Shown in pieces: positions 50,692-59,648 of a stretch of DNA of 64,000 nucleotides (the first letter of the stretch is position 1; each line of letters starts with the position of its first letter). The position numbers and the translations under genes were made by a program. This DNA is from a virus, in IMG/VR virus record IMGVR_UViG_3300020391_000003, positions 120,325 through 184,324 of that record; one strand, 5' to 3'. The notes beneath the pieces are model-generated. The model made no database searches. It was given only the letters and a program-made list of their open reading frames with translations, and was not told the DNA's origin.

Positions 50692-50881
50692 TACATATAC
50701 TATCAAAATCAGCTTTGCCGCAAAACTTAGATAATTTAGTACCATCTTCATCTATAGCTTTCAGGCAATAACGAATAGATAACTTGCCTGATTTGGTTAT
50801 TTTTTCATAAGTTTTTTTTGAAACTTTAGCAGAATCAATTAAAACTTTTGCTTTTTTCTTTACATTATAAAATTCGATCAT
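50684..50881 (-). CDS. 65-aa basic hypothetical protein
   Basis: MIEFYNVKKKAKVLIDSAKV at the start and FCGKADFDSICIK at the end, with three Cys. Basic, probably a small mixed alpha/beta domain. A sigma70-like promoter (TTGACA, 16 bp, TATAAT) precedes the ATG by 20 nt, so it is expected to be early. No function suggested. Confidence 0.6.
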   Translation of the reverse strand: MIEFYNVKKKAKVLIDSAKVSKKTYEKITKSGKLSIRYCLKAIDEDGTKLSKFCGKADFDSICIK

Positions 50882-50901
50882 AATTATGTAGGGTTGTAAA
50901 T

Positions 50902-50929
50902 ATTATAAGGGTTTTAAATTTTTTGTCAA
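50902..50929 (-). promoter_or_regulatory. Sigma70-like promoter for 65-aa gene
   Basis: Reading minus: TTGACA (50929-50924), 16 bp, TATAAT (50907-50902), then 20 nt to the ATG at 50881. It overlaps the end of the J-domain gene. Confidence 0.6.
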
Positions 50930-51583
50930 TAACTCGAATATTTGTTGTTTTGTTTTTTTGTCAGATTTTGACCACTTATACATGATATCATTTTTTATTT
51001 GTTTTATGTTTTTTTGCATTTTTTGTATTTCAGACCTTAATTGCTGAATGAATTTTGGCGTTATATTTTTTATTTGCACGTTTAATTCTAGAGCTACTTG
51101 AAGTATTTTTCTCAAGTCTCCTCCTTGTTTTCCTTTTACCGCCTCATTGTACAGGTCAACCATTTCTTCCATTTCTTCTTGTGGTAAATCTTTATTAAGG
51201 TCTGGGTGAGTTTTTTTTACTATCTCTCTGAACAAATCATTCATATTTTTATCTGAAAGATTTTCTTTTTGTTTCGCTTCTGGAGAAACCGACTCAAATG
51301 GATCTTCTATTTTTTTATCTTTGCAATACTCTAACATTTTGCTTATGAATATATGGCGAACTTCTTCGAATTCTTCAATTAATTCTTCATGTTCCATGTT
51401 GAGATACAAGGCCTTGTGGCGTAATTTTTTAAATTGCTTTCTTAATTGTTTTTGGGCTTGTGGAGCAGAGTATTTTACAGGAAGATTTTCTTTTGCGTAT
51501 TTTTTGTTTTCAGGTGTGTGTTTGCCTAATTCATGTTTAGGTTTGTCTCCAAATAAATCATCAAATAATTCTTCTCTGTTCAT
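50903..51583 (-). CDS. J-domain-like co-chaperone protein
   Basis: 226 residues. KKTHPDLNKD holds the His-Pro-Asp signature (126-128) in a helix-loop-helix context (NDLFREIVKK before, LYNEAVKGKQGGDL after), typical of J domains that stimulate DnaK ATPase. The N-terminal 100 residues are charged and helical. No zinc-finger or Gly/Phe region is present, so it is not full-length DnaJ. No DnaK lies in the window, so it would recruit host DnaK. Promoter is GTGTA class, directly after a terminator. Confidence 0.75.
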   Translation of the reverse strand: MNREELFDDLFGDKPKHELGKHTPENKKYAKENLPVKYSAPQAQKQLRKQFKKLRHKALYLNMEHEELIEEFEEVRHIFISKMLEYCKDKKIEDPFESVSPEAKQKENLSDKNMNDLFREIVKKTHPDLNKDLPQEEMEEMVDLYNEAVKGKQGGDLRKILQVALELNVQIKNITPKFIQQLRSEIQKMQKNIKQIKNDIMYKWSKSDKKTKQQIFELLTKNLKPL

Positions 51584-51597
51584 ATATTATTTTACAC
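51584..51597 (-). promoter_or_regulatory. GTGTA-class phage promoter directly after a terminator
   Basis: GTGTAAAATAATAT lies between the terminator T-run (51603-51598) and the ATG at 51583. Nothing else separates them, so transcription of the J-domain gene must begin here. Confidence 0.75.
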
Positions 51598-51623
51598 AAA
51601 AAAGGCGACCCCAAAGGGTCGCC
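51598..51623 (-). terminator. Rho-independent terminator after repeat-fibre gene
   Basis: GGCGACCC and GGGTCGCC form a perfect 8-bp stem with a 4-nt loop; six T follow on the minus strand. Confidence 0.9.
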
Positions 51624-51652
51624 CAAGAATTAAATCTTGCTCGTATTACTGA

Positions 51653-52657
51653 TTAACCTGCGATTGACGCAATCAATTCCACTGTATAATTAGCGGAAGG
51701 AACTGCATCTGCGAATGTTACAGTAGCAGCACTTGTACTTACTGCAGAAACCATGCAGGCAATGATTGGATCATTTGCGTTAGAGCTCTTTAGTAAGGCT
51801 ACAACAACTGGTGTTGAAGCGAATGTTCTACCAAATGCTATTGAACCAGAATTATCTGCTCCATTACTTATTGGAGAGCTTTTGGCTACGACATCATTTG
51901 TAGCAATCAATCCAGCAAGGCTGGAAATGTCACTGTCTGTAGTACCTTCGTCTGCATTACGCTGAGCTTGTAAGCTAGAAACGTCACTTTCGAGATCTCC
52001 CTTGTTTTTGGAGATGTCACCAGCAAGACTGGAAACGTCACTATCTGTAGTACCTTCGTCTACGTTACGCTGAGCTTGTAAGCTAGAAATGTTGCTTTCG
52101 AGATCACCTGTGTTTCCGGAGATGTCACCAGCAAGACTGGAAATGTCACTGTCTGTAGTAGCTTCGTCTACGCCGCGCTGAGCATGCAAGCTAGAAACGT
52201 CGCTTTCGAGGTCTCCCTTGTTTTTGGAGATGTCACCAGCAAGACTGGAAACGTCACTATCTGTAGTGCCTTCGTCTACGCCGCGCTGAGCATGCAAGCT
52301 AGAAACGTCGCTTTCGAGGTCTCCCTTGTTTTTGGAGATGTCACCAGCAAGACTGGAAACGTCACTATCTGTAGTGCCTTCGTCTACGCCGCGCTGAGCA
52401 TGCAAGCTAGAAACGTCGCTTTCGAGATCTCCCTTGTTTTTGGAGATGTCACCAGCAAGACTGGAAACGTCACTATCTGTAGTGCCTTCGTCTGCCACAC
52501 GCTGGGCGTGCAAAGATGAGATATCACTTTCGATTGTAGCTTTACTCATTAGTGTGGAACCGCTGCTATCTGTAATTTCAAAAGCATCGGTTGCACTCGC
52601 TGCCAAGCGGATATTGCCCGCTAGGTCTAATGTTTCGGTACGGAATATTTTAGCCAT
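51653..52657 (-). CDS. Repeat-rich fibre protein with H-type-lectin-like end
   Basis: 334 residues. An N-terminal 50 residues (MAKIFRTETLDLAGNIRLAA) are followed by five 36-residue repeats plus a partial sixth (residues about 54-250; GTTDSDVSSLAGDISKNKGD, LESDVSSLHAQR), a coiled-coil trimer pattern. The C-terminal domain (about 255-334) has SIAFGRTFASTPVVVALLKS and VTFADAVPSANYTVELI, as in H-type lectin-like virion domains. Probably a tail or head fibre with a sugar-binding tip. A terminator follows. Confidence 0.75.
   Translation of the reverse strand: MAKIFRTETLDLAGNIRLAASATDAFEITDSSGSTLMSKATIESDISSLHAQRVADEGTTDSDVSSLAGDISKNKGDLESDVSSLHAQRGVDEGTTDSDVSSLAGDISKNKGDLESDVSSLHAQRGVDEGTTDSDVSSLAGDISKNKGDLESDVSSLHAQRGVDEATTDSDISSLAGDISGNTGDLESNISSLQAQRNVDEGTTDSDVSSLAGDISKNKGDLESDVSSLQAQRNADEGTTDSDISSLAGLIATNDVVAKSSPISNGADNSGSIAFGRTFASTPVVVALLKSSNANDPIIACMVSAVSTSAATVTFADAVPSANYTVELIASIAG
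51908..52498 (-). repeat. 108-bp tandem repeats in fibre gene
   Basis: Five full 108-bp units plus a partial one. At least two are near-identical (for example the blocks starting at 52261 and 52369). They encode the 36-residue coiled-coil repeats. Confidence 0.85.
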
Positions 52658-52721
52658 ACGTAACTATATACGTTCAAAAAAAGAGTATGGGAAATTTTTT
52701 TTTGAAGGGATTTTTTTCGTT

Positions 52722-53519
52722 TTACAGGGACTCTGTAGAAAAATTATTTTGCCAATAGCTCATGAATATTTTCTTTAATTCATATGGATAGGCCATAAAA
52801 TGTAATATAAATGAATCTTCGTTTACTAGCCTTGGGTCTGTATTAAATTCGTTCATTTCGAATATTTTTCTATTAAATCCAAAGCCATCACTTTTTCTTA
52901 AAATTTCGCAGAGTATTTCTTGATCTCCGCCGCTGGCGTACAGTGAAGACTTGTCTCCATTGAAATCTCGCCATTTTGTAATTAAGTTTTTTGTGTATTG
53001 ATGAGATTTAAAAAATAATACCCCGCTATTTAACATACAATGGTTGCCAATATCTTTTGTTGCAAGTATGAATTTTTTAGGAGATTTTTCTATAATCGAC
53101 TCGAGTTTTTTTTCTGGATTAAAAATTAATGTATCAGAGTCCATCCAAACTATGTAATCGTGATCGTCAATATGGTTTAATAAGGCTTGCGATTTTGACC
53201 AGTTTGGGCTTCCGTTTTTGTCTAACTTTTCTCTGTAGACGTAAAAACTGTAACCCTGCTTTTCGCAGTAATTTTTAATACTTTCTTCTGAGTAAATAGC
53301 AAATTCAGAAATTTCTTTAGTATACAAGCTGACAATCGCAATTTTCTTAAATGGATTAAAGCAATTGAATCTATCTTCAGGTTCTTCAATCACAGGTATT
53401 TGCGAGCTTATGTATTTAACCCAATCAAAAAGCTTTCTGTGTTTTCCGAATCTATCATTATTGAAAAAATTAAGCCATTCGTTTTTTAGGCCTATGAATT
53501 CTTGTTGTTTTTTATTCAT
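52722..53519 (-). CDS. GT34-like glycosyltransferase
   Basis: 265 residues. IAIVSLYTKEISEFAIYSEE at the core start, YIVWMDSDTLIF (DxD metal motif), LNSGVLFFKSHQY and GGDQEILCEILR match galactosyl/mannosyl transferases of the GMA12/MNN10 type. It uses a nucleotide sugar. It follows the large putative transferase with no gap and is last in the island transcribed from 59633. A paralogue-like enzyme is at 57742. Confidence 0.75.
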   Translation of the reverse strand: MNKKQQEFIGLKNEWLNFFNNDRFGKHRKLFDWVKYISSQIPVIEEPEDRFNCFNPFKKIAIVSLYTKEISEFAIYSEESIKNYCEKQGYSFYVYREKLDKNGSPNWSKSQALLNHIDDHDYIVWMDSDTLIFNPEKKLESIIEKSPKKFILATKDIGNHCMLNSGVLFFKSHQYTKNLITKWRDFNGDKSSLYASGGDQEILCEILRKSDGFGFNRKIFEMNEFNTDPRLVNEDSFILHFMAYPYELKKIFMSYWQNNFSTESL

Positions 53520-55154
53520 TTAATATAATTTAAAATCTTCACTATTTAAAATTTTTGCTCCTGCGTTTTTAATCTTGCTTGTTAATAATAACTCGTTAAT
53601 TATGCACTGAGTTTTTTTCTTGAATAGTTTAACATTTGATTCTATCTTAAATTTACTATGCCAGCCTTTTGTCAACCAGTTTATTATGTGATTCTTTAAA
53701 TCGCTTGAAATCCTTGACGAATTTAGAAATGAATTTAATTCGTTTTCATCCTGAATTAATGAGTCAATTTTTATTTCCGAAGAGTTGTCTAATTTTATTT
53801 TTTGCAGTATTTTATTTGGTATAATAATCGCATTGCTACAAATCCAGTTGTTAAATTTCGCGTTATCAAGTGAAAAGTTTTTTTCCGATAAATTTAATCC
53901 ATCAATCTTTCCAAAAACTAAATCGTGTTTTTTTAATACATTTAATAAATCTTGATTTAAATGTTTGCCTATAACTTTTGTATTATAATTTAAGAAAGAA
54001 TCATTTGTTATTAAAATTAAGTCATAATGCTTGCCTTTTGATTCGTCGAATCCTTTTTGCCAACCCGAGAACTCCCAGTTTAAATTGTTACCTGGAATTA
54101 TTGATATTTTTTTTCCTTGAAATTTATTTAATCCTTCTCGCTTGTTATCTATTACTACGCAATCAAAATCTATACCTTTATTGTATAAGGCATCGGATAA
54201 AATTTTAAAAGAATGAGGGTATTTGTTGGAGTCGAATTGAGTATATAAAACTAAAAGATTTGCTTTGTCTTGAGGGTTAATTTTAAATCTAGAGCAATAT
54301 CTATCATGCACTCCGCATAATACGAAGATATCTGTCCCCTCTTTTTCTAAACTGCAACAATAAGATTTATCTTCTGGGGGATTTATTTCTTTTTTTTCTT
54401 TTATTATTATTTCTTTATCTATTATTTCAAAGCTTACCTTGTTAAACTTGTATTCGTATTCACCTCTTCTTTCGTGGCAAAGCATTATGAATTCATTAGA
54501 CTGAATATTTATAGGGTTACATGAGTTTCTGAGATTTATATTTTGATCTAGGTTGATGTTATTAAAAGAAATATTCTCTAATTTTTGTGCAGTTGTATAG
54601 ATGAGGGGAAACATAGAGTATATCACGTAAAACAAATCTTCATATTTGAAGCTCATCCAGTTTTTATTTGGATTGATTTGGTTTATTGAGTCGAATTTTT
54701 TAATATTAGTGATTTCAAGTTTAGATAAGTTTACTGAGCAGTGCCCTGCTGAAAAATCAATAGACACTTTTTTGCATTCTTCGTCATGGCAGATAGTTTG
54801 GTTTATTATTGTGCATGTAGCTAAAGCAATGATATCGCCGTTTTCTATTGTTACTGCACCATGTATAAATCTTATATCTTCAGGAAATTTATAATCTGGA
54901 TTTACATCTTTTTTTATATAGCTGTGGATTTTTTTCCCTTTTATATTGAATTTTAATTTAACATATTCGCCAGAATCTTCTTTTAACCAATAGGTAGATT
55001 GGCCATTAAAGTGGCCTCTGGGCGGAGGAGAGTTTTTGTAGTCTTCTCCTCTCGCAATAGTATATTTTTTGCCATTAAAGTTTGTTGAGCTTGGATTGAA
55101 GATGCAAATTGTTTTTTCGCCGGTTATTGATTTGCCTATATTTTTTAAGTTCAT
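53520..55154 (-). CDS. Large putative glycan-modifying protein
   Basis: 544 residues. The N-terminal ~300 residues have the character of a beta-propeller or glycoside-hydrolase-like fold (GAVTIENGDIIALATCTI, KNWMSFKYEDLFYVIYSMFP), as in GH130/GH32-related sensor parts. The C-terminal ~240 (LLVLYTQFDSNKYPHSFKIL, YDLILITNDSFLNYNT) resembles a glycosyltransferase-type Rossmann domain. This may be a two-domain transferase. It lies in the island, 4 bp after the GT25/GT32 fusion. Domain calls are tentative. Confidence 0.5.
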   Translation of the reverse strand: MNLKNIGKSITGEKTICIFNPSSTNFNGKKYTIARGEDYKNSPPPRGHFNGQSTYWLKEDSGEYVKLKFNIKGKKIHSYIKKDVNPDYKFPEDIRFIHGAVTIENGDIIALATCTIINQTICHDEECKKVSIDFSAGHCSVNLSKLEITNIKKFDSINQINPNKNWMSFKYEDLFYVIYSMFPLIYTTAQKLENISFNNINLDQNINLRNSCNPINIQSNEFIMLCHERRGEYEYKFNKVSFEIIDKEIIIKEKKEINPPEDKSYCCSLEKEGTDIFVLCGVHDRYCSRFKINPQDKANLLVLYTQFDSNKYPHSFKILSDALYNKGIDFDCVVIDNKREGLNKFQGKKISIIPGNNLNWEFSGWQKGFDESKGKHYDLILITNDSFLNYNTKVIGKHLNQDLLNVLKKHDLVFGKIDGLNLSEKNFSLDNAKFNNWICSNAIIIPNKILQKIKLDNSSEIKIDSLIQDENELNSFLNSSRISSDLKNHIINWLTKGWHSKFKIESNVKLFKKKTQCIINELLLTSKIKNAGAKILNSEDFKLY

Positions 55155-55158
55155 AATT

Positions 55159-56664
55159 TTAAATGAATTTCATTTTGTTTTTATCTATAGGGTTTTTTAT
55201 CCCCCAATGCTCAACACCGCTTTCATCGTACATAGCTTCTTTGCCGAGACCATTGCCGAAATTAAAAGTATTTTTATCATATTTAAATATAAAAGTCTCT
55301 TCAGGGACAGTCTCTATGAAGGTTTGAGAATATTTTGATTGATTTATTTTTTTAATTATTTTATCTGACACTTCTTTGCTTGGGTATCTTTCTAGGGCGT
55401 GGCCATAAATCAGTTTAGTCAAGCCATGAAAGTAGGTAATTGGTGCCAGCGTAAGTATGTCCTGCCATCCTGATCTTCTTCTTCTGAGCATTAGATCTAG
55501 CGCTGACTTATGTAGCGGATTATTTGGGGCGCTTATCATAATATCTTGAGAAAAATCGATAATTTTTCCATGATTGGAGTGCAAGGGTAGGACACATTTT
55601 GCGTTTTTTTCTATGATTGAGTTTAGTTCTTTATTTGCGTGCCTATCTATGTCTGTATATAGGCCGCCTTCGTTTACTATTTTTAATAAACGCCACGTGT
55701 CAACTTTTGATACAATTGGGGCATCTTTTATTAAATTGTAATCTATAGTTGATAAATTTTCTTTCAAGTATACTTCGACTTCATTATCATCTGAAATTTC
55801 AAGTTTCCATTCTGGGTTTATTTTTACTAGATTTTGTATTCCGTTTATGGCTAATTGATTTGAGCTTTCTAATATAGACCTATCTTTCCATGATATATGA
55901 ATTTTCTTGGGTATTGAGGGTAAAGGTTCAAGGAGATCATCTAAATTTTGTTTCTGTGAACTTATTCTCATCACAGAGGAGTTTCTGAAGTAATTAGATT
56001 TTCGATTAGATAAATTTATGGGGTCCGAAAAAACTTCTTTGTTGTATCTTTTGTTATCTAATTCGAAATTGGTTGCAGCTTCTCTTCCGCCAAACTTTAA
56101 GTCTTGCAAGAAGATAGGTTTTTTAAGCGCGTAAACATTATAGTTTGATTGCATTTCAGCGGCAAATACATCCCAGATTTTTTCTTGATAAAAACCGTCG
56201 ATCATGGCTTTCTCATAGGCTGCGGCACCAAGTGCGGAGCAAATCATAATTGCGTGACCGCTTAGCATATTAAATATTTGATAAGTATTTTCATCAATTT
56301 GTTGAGCAGAAATATTATCAATAGCTTTACCGTTGTTCATTGCAAGCTGAGATAATCCTAGATAAAATAAATCTGTATCATTAGGAATGTCAATTTCTTT
56401 TGGCATTTCTCGGTAAAAAGATACGTCATCCTCTAATATTACGAATGGCTGAAATGGTCTTGAATTATCTTGCTCCCTTAGGCCTGCTTCAATCATTCTT
56501 GCGTGACCTATACTTCCCGATTTTTCTTTTGATATGCCTATTTCGTAAGGTAGTATTTTTCTAAAATTATAGTCTTTTAGTATAGATTCTATATGTTTAG
56601 AGTTTTCACTATTTTTTGTTTTTGTTAGGTAATAAAATTTAAGATTGTTTGTTTTTAATATCAT
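55159..56664 (-). CDS. GT25-GT32 fusion glycosyltransferase
   Basis: 501 residues, two domains. Residues 1-235 match LPS-type GT25: FYYLTKTKNSENSKHIESIL, GSIGHARMIEAGL and FVILEDDVSFYR (metal motif). Residues about 245-480 match GT32/Och1-type: IPKKIHISWKD, SKVDTWRLLKIVNEGGLYTD with DxD in YTDIDRHAN, and a later VLPLHSNHGK. Fusion of two transferases in one chain is uncommon and suggests that two successive sugars are added. It overlaps the upstream gene by 26 bp. Confidence 0.8.
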   Translation of the reverse strand: MILKTNNLKFYYLTKTKNSENSKHIESILKDYNFRKILPYEIGISKEKSGSIGHARMIEAGLREQDNSRPFQPFVILEDDVSFYREMPKEIDIPNDTDLFYLGLSQLAMNNGKAIDNISAQQIDENTYQIFNMLSGHAIMICSALGAAAYEKAMIDGFYQEKIWDVFAAEMQSNYNVYALKKPIFLQDLKFGGREAATNFELDNKRYNKEVFSDPINLSNRKSNYFRNSSVMRISSQKQNLDDLLEPLPSIPKKIHISWKDRSILESSNQLAINGIQNLVKINPEWKLEISDDNEVEVYLKENLSTIDYNLIKDAPIVSKVDTWRLLKIVNEGGLYTDIDRHANKELNSIIEKNAKCVLPLHSNHGKIIDFSQDIMISAPNNPLHKSALDLMLRRRRSGWQDILTLAPITYFHGLTKLIYGHALERYPSKEVSDKIIKKINQSKYSQTFIETVPEETFIFKYDKNTFNFGNGLGKEAMYDESGVEHWGIKNPIDKNKMKFI

Positions 56665-57745
56665 TTATTATCTTATTATATATATTAATGTTGTCTTGAT
56701 TGTATGGGCTATACTGTTTTAAAAAGTTTTTGTTATCATATTTGGTTTGATCTAATGTTTTGCTATGATTTAGTATGGCGTTCTTTAATTGGTTTGCCCC
56801 GAAGTCCACATCGCAGTCGGGATAATAATAACCTACATCTTCTAGAGTCGAAGAGTTGTGTATTAAGGGTAGGTTTAAGAATAAAGCTTCAAGGTAACTA
56901 TAGTTCAGTTCGTTTTTAATTTGATGACTAACTATGGTGCTACCAAATTTGCTCAACGCATCAAGTAAGCTCCATCTTTTATTGAAATAGCAGAAGTCTT
57001 TCTTTTTTACCACTTCTAATCTGTTCATTAGTTTTTCAAAGAAAGGATTAAATTTAATTCTTTGGCAACAGAATATGTTTATGGAGTTTAATATTTTCGG
57101 ATCTTTATGATAAAGATTTTCGCATATATTAATTGGTATTACGCAATTTTTAATAAAAGATATGTTTGGTTCAAAGACGCACACTTTTTTAATTTGTTCT
57201 TTTTTAAAGCTTGGGTCCATACCCTTTTTTTTAAGTTCTTTTATCTTATCTTCTATGAAAAAAGAGTCCCATATGAATGGAATAATTATAACGTCTTTGA
57301 AGTTATAATAAGTTTTTATGTAGCTTTGGGAATACTCATGTTGAGGAGATATCCAGATTTGTTCTAGGTGTTTAGGTTTTTCTAGTGGCAGCTTGGGGCT
57401 TTTACTTAATAGGGAATGATTGATATCATCCATTAACTTATTGCCAAAATGTATTAGTATTGTTTTGAAATTGCTATTCCTGGATTTTAATTTGTCGTAC
57501 ATTTCTGGAAATAAATCGAATCCGGCCACAATTAATAGGTCTAAATTTTCATTATCGTCGGCAAGCAAATCATCTAAAAGCATACCTTTATGATTTTTCT
57601 TTAGTGTGTGAATAGGTTTTTTATGGGTAATGTAAAAACATTCGTGCCCACATCTTTCTATCATTTCATAAAGAAATACGATGTTTTGTTGCATTCCGTT
57701 TGCCCAAAAAGCAACGGACATATCTAGTGTAATTCCTATTTTCAT
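56639..57745 (-). CDS. DUF2827-like glycosyltransferase, copy A
   Basis: 368 residues. FWANGMQQNIVFLYEMIERC at the start, IWISPQHEYSQSYIKTYYNF in the middle, and SYLEALFLNLPLIHNS with YYYPDCDVDFGANQL near the end. The last block is the donor-binding region of GT-B enzymes. These features match DUF2827-type proteins of phages and proteobacteria. It is about 30 percent similar by eye to the protein at 58539 over its whole length, so the two are paralogues. ATGA overlap with the preceding gene. Confidence 0.7.
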   Translation of the reverse strand: MKIGITLDMSVAFWANGMQQNIVFLYEMIERCGHECFYITHKKPIHTLKKNHKGMLLDDLLADDNENLDLLIVAGFDLFPEMYDKLKSRNSNFKTILIHFGNKLMDDINHSLLSKSPKLPLEKPKHLEQIWISPQHEYSQSYIKTYYNFKDVIIIPFIWDSFFIEDKIKELKKKGMDPSFKKEQIKKVCVFEPNISFIKNCVIPINICENLYHKDPKILNSINIFCCQRIKFNPFFEKLMNRLEVVKKKDFCYFNKRWSLLDALSKFGSTIVSHQIKNELNYSYLEALFLNLPLIHNSSTLEDVGYYYPDCDVDFGANQLKNAILNHSKTLDQTKYDNKNFLKQYSPYNQDNINIYNKIINDIKNKQS

Positions 57746-58542
57746 AATTTTATTTTTGTTTTTCTCAATGGTAAGAAGTCTATATTATTTGCGATTAATA
57801 ATATTGCTTGTTTATATATTTCAGTAGGCCTATGGTTTAGTTTGTCATCACCTTCGTAGCTTCTTTGATATGCTCCCCAAACTTGACACGAAAACACTAG
57901 CCAATAATACTCTAATTCTGTATCGCACGAGATTTCTTCATTCGCGAATCTAACAAAGCGATCATAATCTAAAGGGTGGTGACCCATAAAGTGTATTAAA
58001 AAGTCTCCACGATTGTATAGAGTTGGGTATATATTAAAGTGATGTGGGTTTACAGGGTTGAGTTTGCTATGTTTTCTTAGAACATCTACTAGCCTACCTT
58101 GATCAGCCCCATTTCCGTTTCCCCCATGCCTCCAGGGTTTGTCTGTACCTATCAATCGAGATTCCCACCACTCATTTAACACTTGTAGTGAATAATTATT
58201 TGTTCTAAAAAACAAAACGCCAGAATTTAGAGGACTAGCCCCAGGGTCTTTTGCGTATAAAATATCTCGTTCTGAGCTACTTAAATAAGTATATAAATCG
58301 AAGTCTCTATTAACTATTGCAGTATCAATGTCTATCCACCCTAGGTATTCATATTCATTAAAATGCTGCAACAACTTTAGCGGCTTTTGGTAATTAACAT
58401 GAACTGACTTATCAAGAGTTCCTGCCGCTCCCAGGTAGTCGTAGCCTTTTCTGCTGCAATAATCTATAACTGAATTTACGCAATTCTTGCGTTTTTCATA
58501 ATATTTTAAATCGGATAGTTGACAAATTCCTATTTTTTTCAT
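57742..58542 (-). CDS. GT34-like glycosyltransferase with DID motif
   Basis: 266 residues. KIGICQLSDLKYYEKRKNCV at the start, YLGWIDIDTAIV (DxD motif), SPLNSGVLFFRTNN, ADQGRLVDVLRKH and FLIHFMGHHPLDY. Same layout as the enzyme at 52722, with a longer C-terminus. The ATG overlaps the TGA of the DUF2827-like gene (ATGA). It transfers a sugar from an NDP donor; the acceptor is unknown. Confidence 0.75.
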   Translation of the reverse strand: MKKIGICQLSDLKYYEKRKNCVNSVIDYCSRKGYDYLGAAGTLDKSVHVNYQKPLKLLQHFNEYEYLGWIDIDTAIVNRDFDLYTYLSSSERDILYAKDPGASPLNSGVLFFRTNNYSLQVLNEWWESRLIGTDKPWRHGGNGNGADQGRLVDVLRKHSKLNPVNPHHFNIYPTLYNRGDFLIHFMGHHPLDYDRFVRFANEEISCDTELEYYWLVFSCQVWGAYQRSYEGDDKLNHRPTEIYKQAILLIANNIDFLPLRKTKIKL

Positions 58543-59618
58543 GACAATAATTTTTTATATTTTTCTATAACAATTGGATTTGTTGGAGAGTATTTGTAGA
58601 TTATTTTTTGCGCTTCATCTTTGTATTTATCTAAATTTTTATCGTGATAATTTAGGGCGAGGTTTAGGGCCTCTGCCCCTAACTTGGTGTCGTAATTAGG
58701 GTAGTAGTATCCAGATTCTTTGATCAGCTCAGAGTTGTGAACAAGTGGCAAATTAAAATGTAACGCTTCGAAATATGTATAATTTAAAGAATTTAATAGT
58801 TGATTTGAAATTATCACATTAGACATATCTGTAAATATTTTAGAAACTTTTATTCTTCCTTTAAATTCTATTTTATTTTCTTTTGTTACATCTAGTTCCC
58901 ACATTAGGGATTTGAAGTATTTTTTATCCAAAAATTTTGCCGCGCAATAAACTGTTATTTTATTGAAATCATTTCTGCTAAACTTTGTGTAAAATTCTTC
59001 GGCTATCATGATTGATGGAAGGCAGTGCTTTGTCATGTTTAAATTGGGTTCGAGTATTCCAATATTTTTAGCTTCGCCAGGATTGTAACGGCAGGTCTTA
59101 TTTATTTTGTTCCATATTTTTTCATGCATATCTATATATTTTGAGCTCCAGATATAAGGTAATTCAAATACTTTTTCTGTATTATAGTATGTTTTATAGT
59201 AGTTGTATGAAAATTTGTAATGAGGAGATATCCATATTTCGTCAACCATTTTTGTGCTTATGGCTAAATGATCTTGCCAGCTACATCTTTCTATGTCTGC
59301 TAAAAGACCGTTTCCATAAACAATATGTATGTTTTTTGAATTTTTATTTTTTGCTTTTATTAATTTTATTATATCATTATTTATTAACCAGGAAGTATTT
59401 AATATAAAAGATATATCTTCACAATATTCTAATAATTCATTTTCTTCTACAATTAAAATATCACATGGAGGATCAATGCATTCTTCCATTTTATGGTTTA
59501 TAGCAATAATCGGAGTAAATCCGATATCTTTTAATAAATCAGCAAGGAACACTATGTTTTGTTGCAATCCATTGCTGAATAGCCCGTTTTTATAATTAGC
59601 AGTAAGCAATATATTCAT
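58539..59618 (-). CDS. DUF2827-like glycosyltransferase, copy B
   Basis: 359 residues. LFSNGLQQNIVFLADLLKDI at the start, EIWISPHYKFSYNYYKTYYN in the middle, TYFEALHFNLPLVHNSELIK and YYYPNYDTKLGAEALN near the end, closely parallel to copy A at 56639. First gene of the glycosyltransferase operon, with the GTGTA promoter 15 nt before its ATG, so the island belongs to the same class as virion genes. Confidence 0.7.
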   Translation of the reverse strand: MNILLTANYKNGLFSNGLQQNIVFLADLLKDIGFTPIIAINHKMEECIDPPCDILIVEENELLEYCEDISFILNTSWLINNDIIKLIKAKNKNSKNIHIVYGNGLLADIERCSWQDHLAISTKMVDEIWISPHYKFSYNYYKTYYNTEKVFELPYIWSSKYIDMHEKIWNKINKTCRYNPGEAKNIGILEPNLNMTKHCLPSIMIAEEFYTKFSRNDFNKITVYCAAKFLDKKYFKSLMWELDVTKENKIEFKGRIKVSKIFTDMSNVIISNQLLNSLNYTYFEALHFNLPLVHNSELIKESGYYYPNYDTKLGAEALNLALNYHDKNLDKYKDEAQKIIYKYSPTNPIVIEKYKKLLS

Positions 59619-59633
59619 CGCATTTTATTACAC
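59619..59633 (-). promoter_or_regulatory. GTGTA-class promoter for glycosyltransferase island
   Basis: GTGTAATAAAATGCG directly before the ATG at 59618; G is 15 nt upstream. Confidence 0.65.
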
Positions 59634-59648
59634 GGCAAATTTCAATAT

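Noticed and set aside
51908-52498. Regular ~108-bp repeats as a CRISPR array
   Set aside because: Repeats are contiguous, in frame, lack variable spacers and encode coiled-coil units.
52184-52519. A plus-strand frame with MQARNVAFEVSLVFGD repeats
   Set aside because: Antisense shadow of the fibre repeats.
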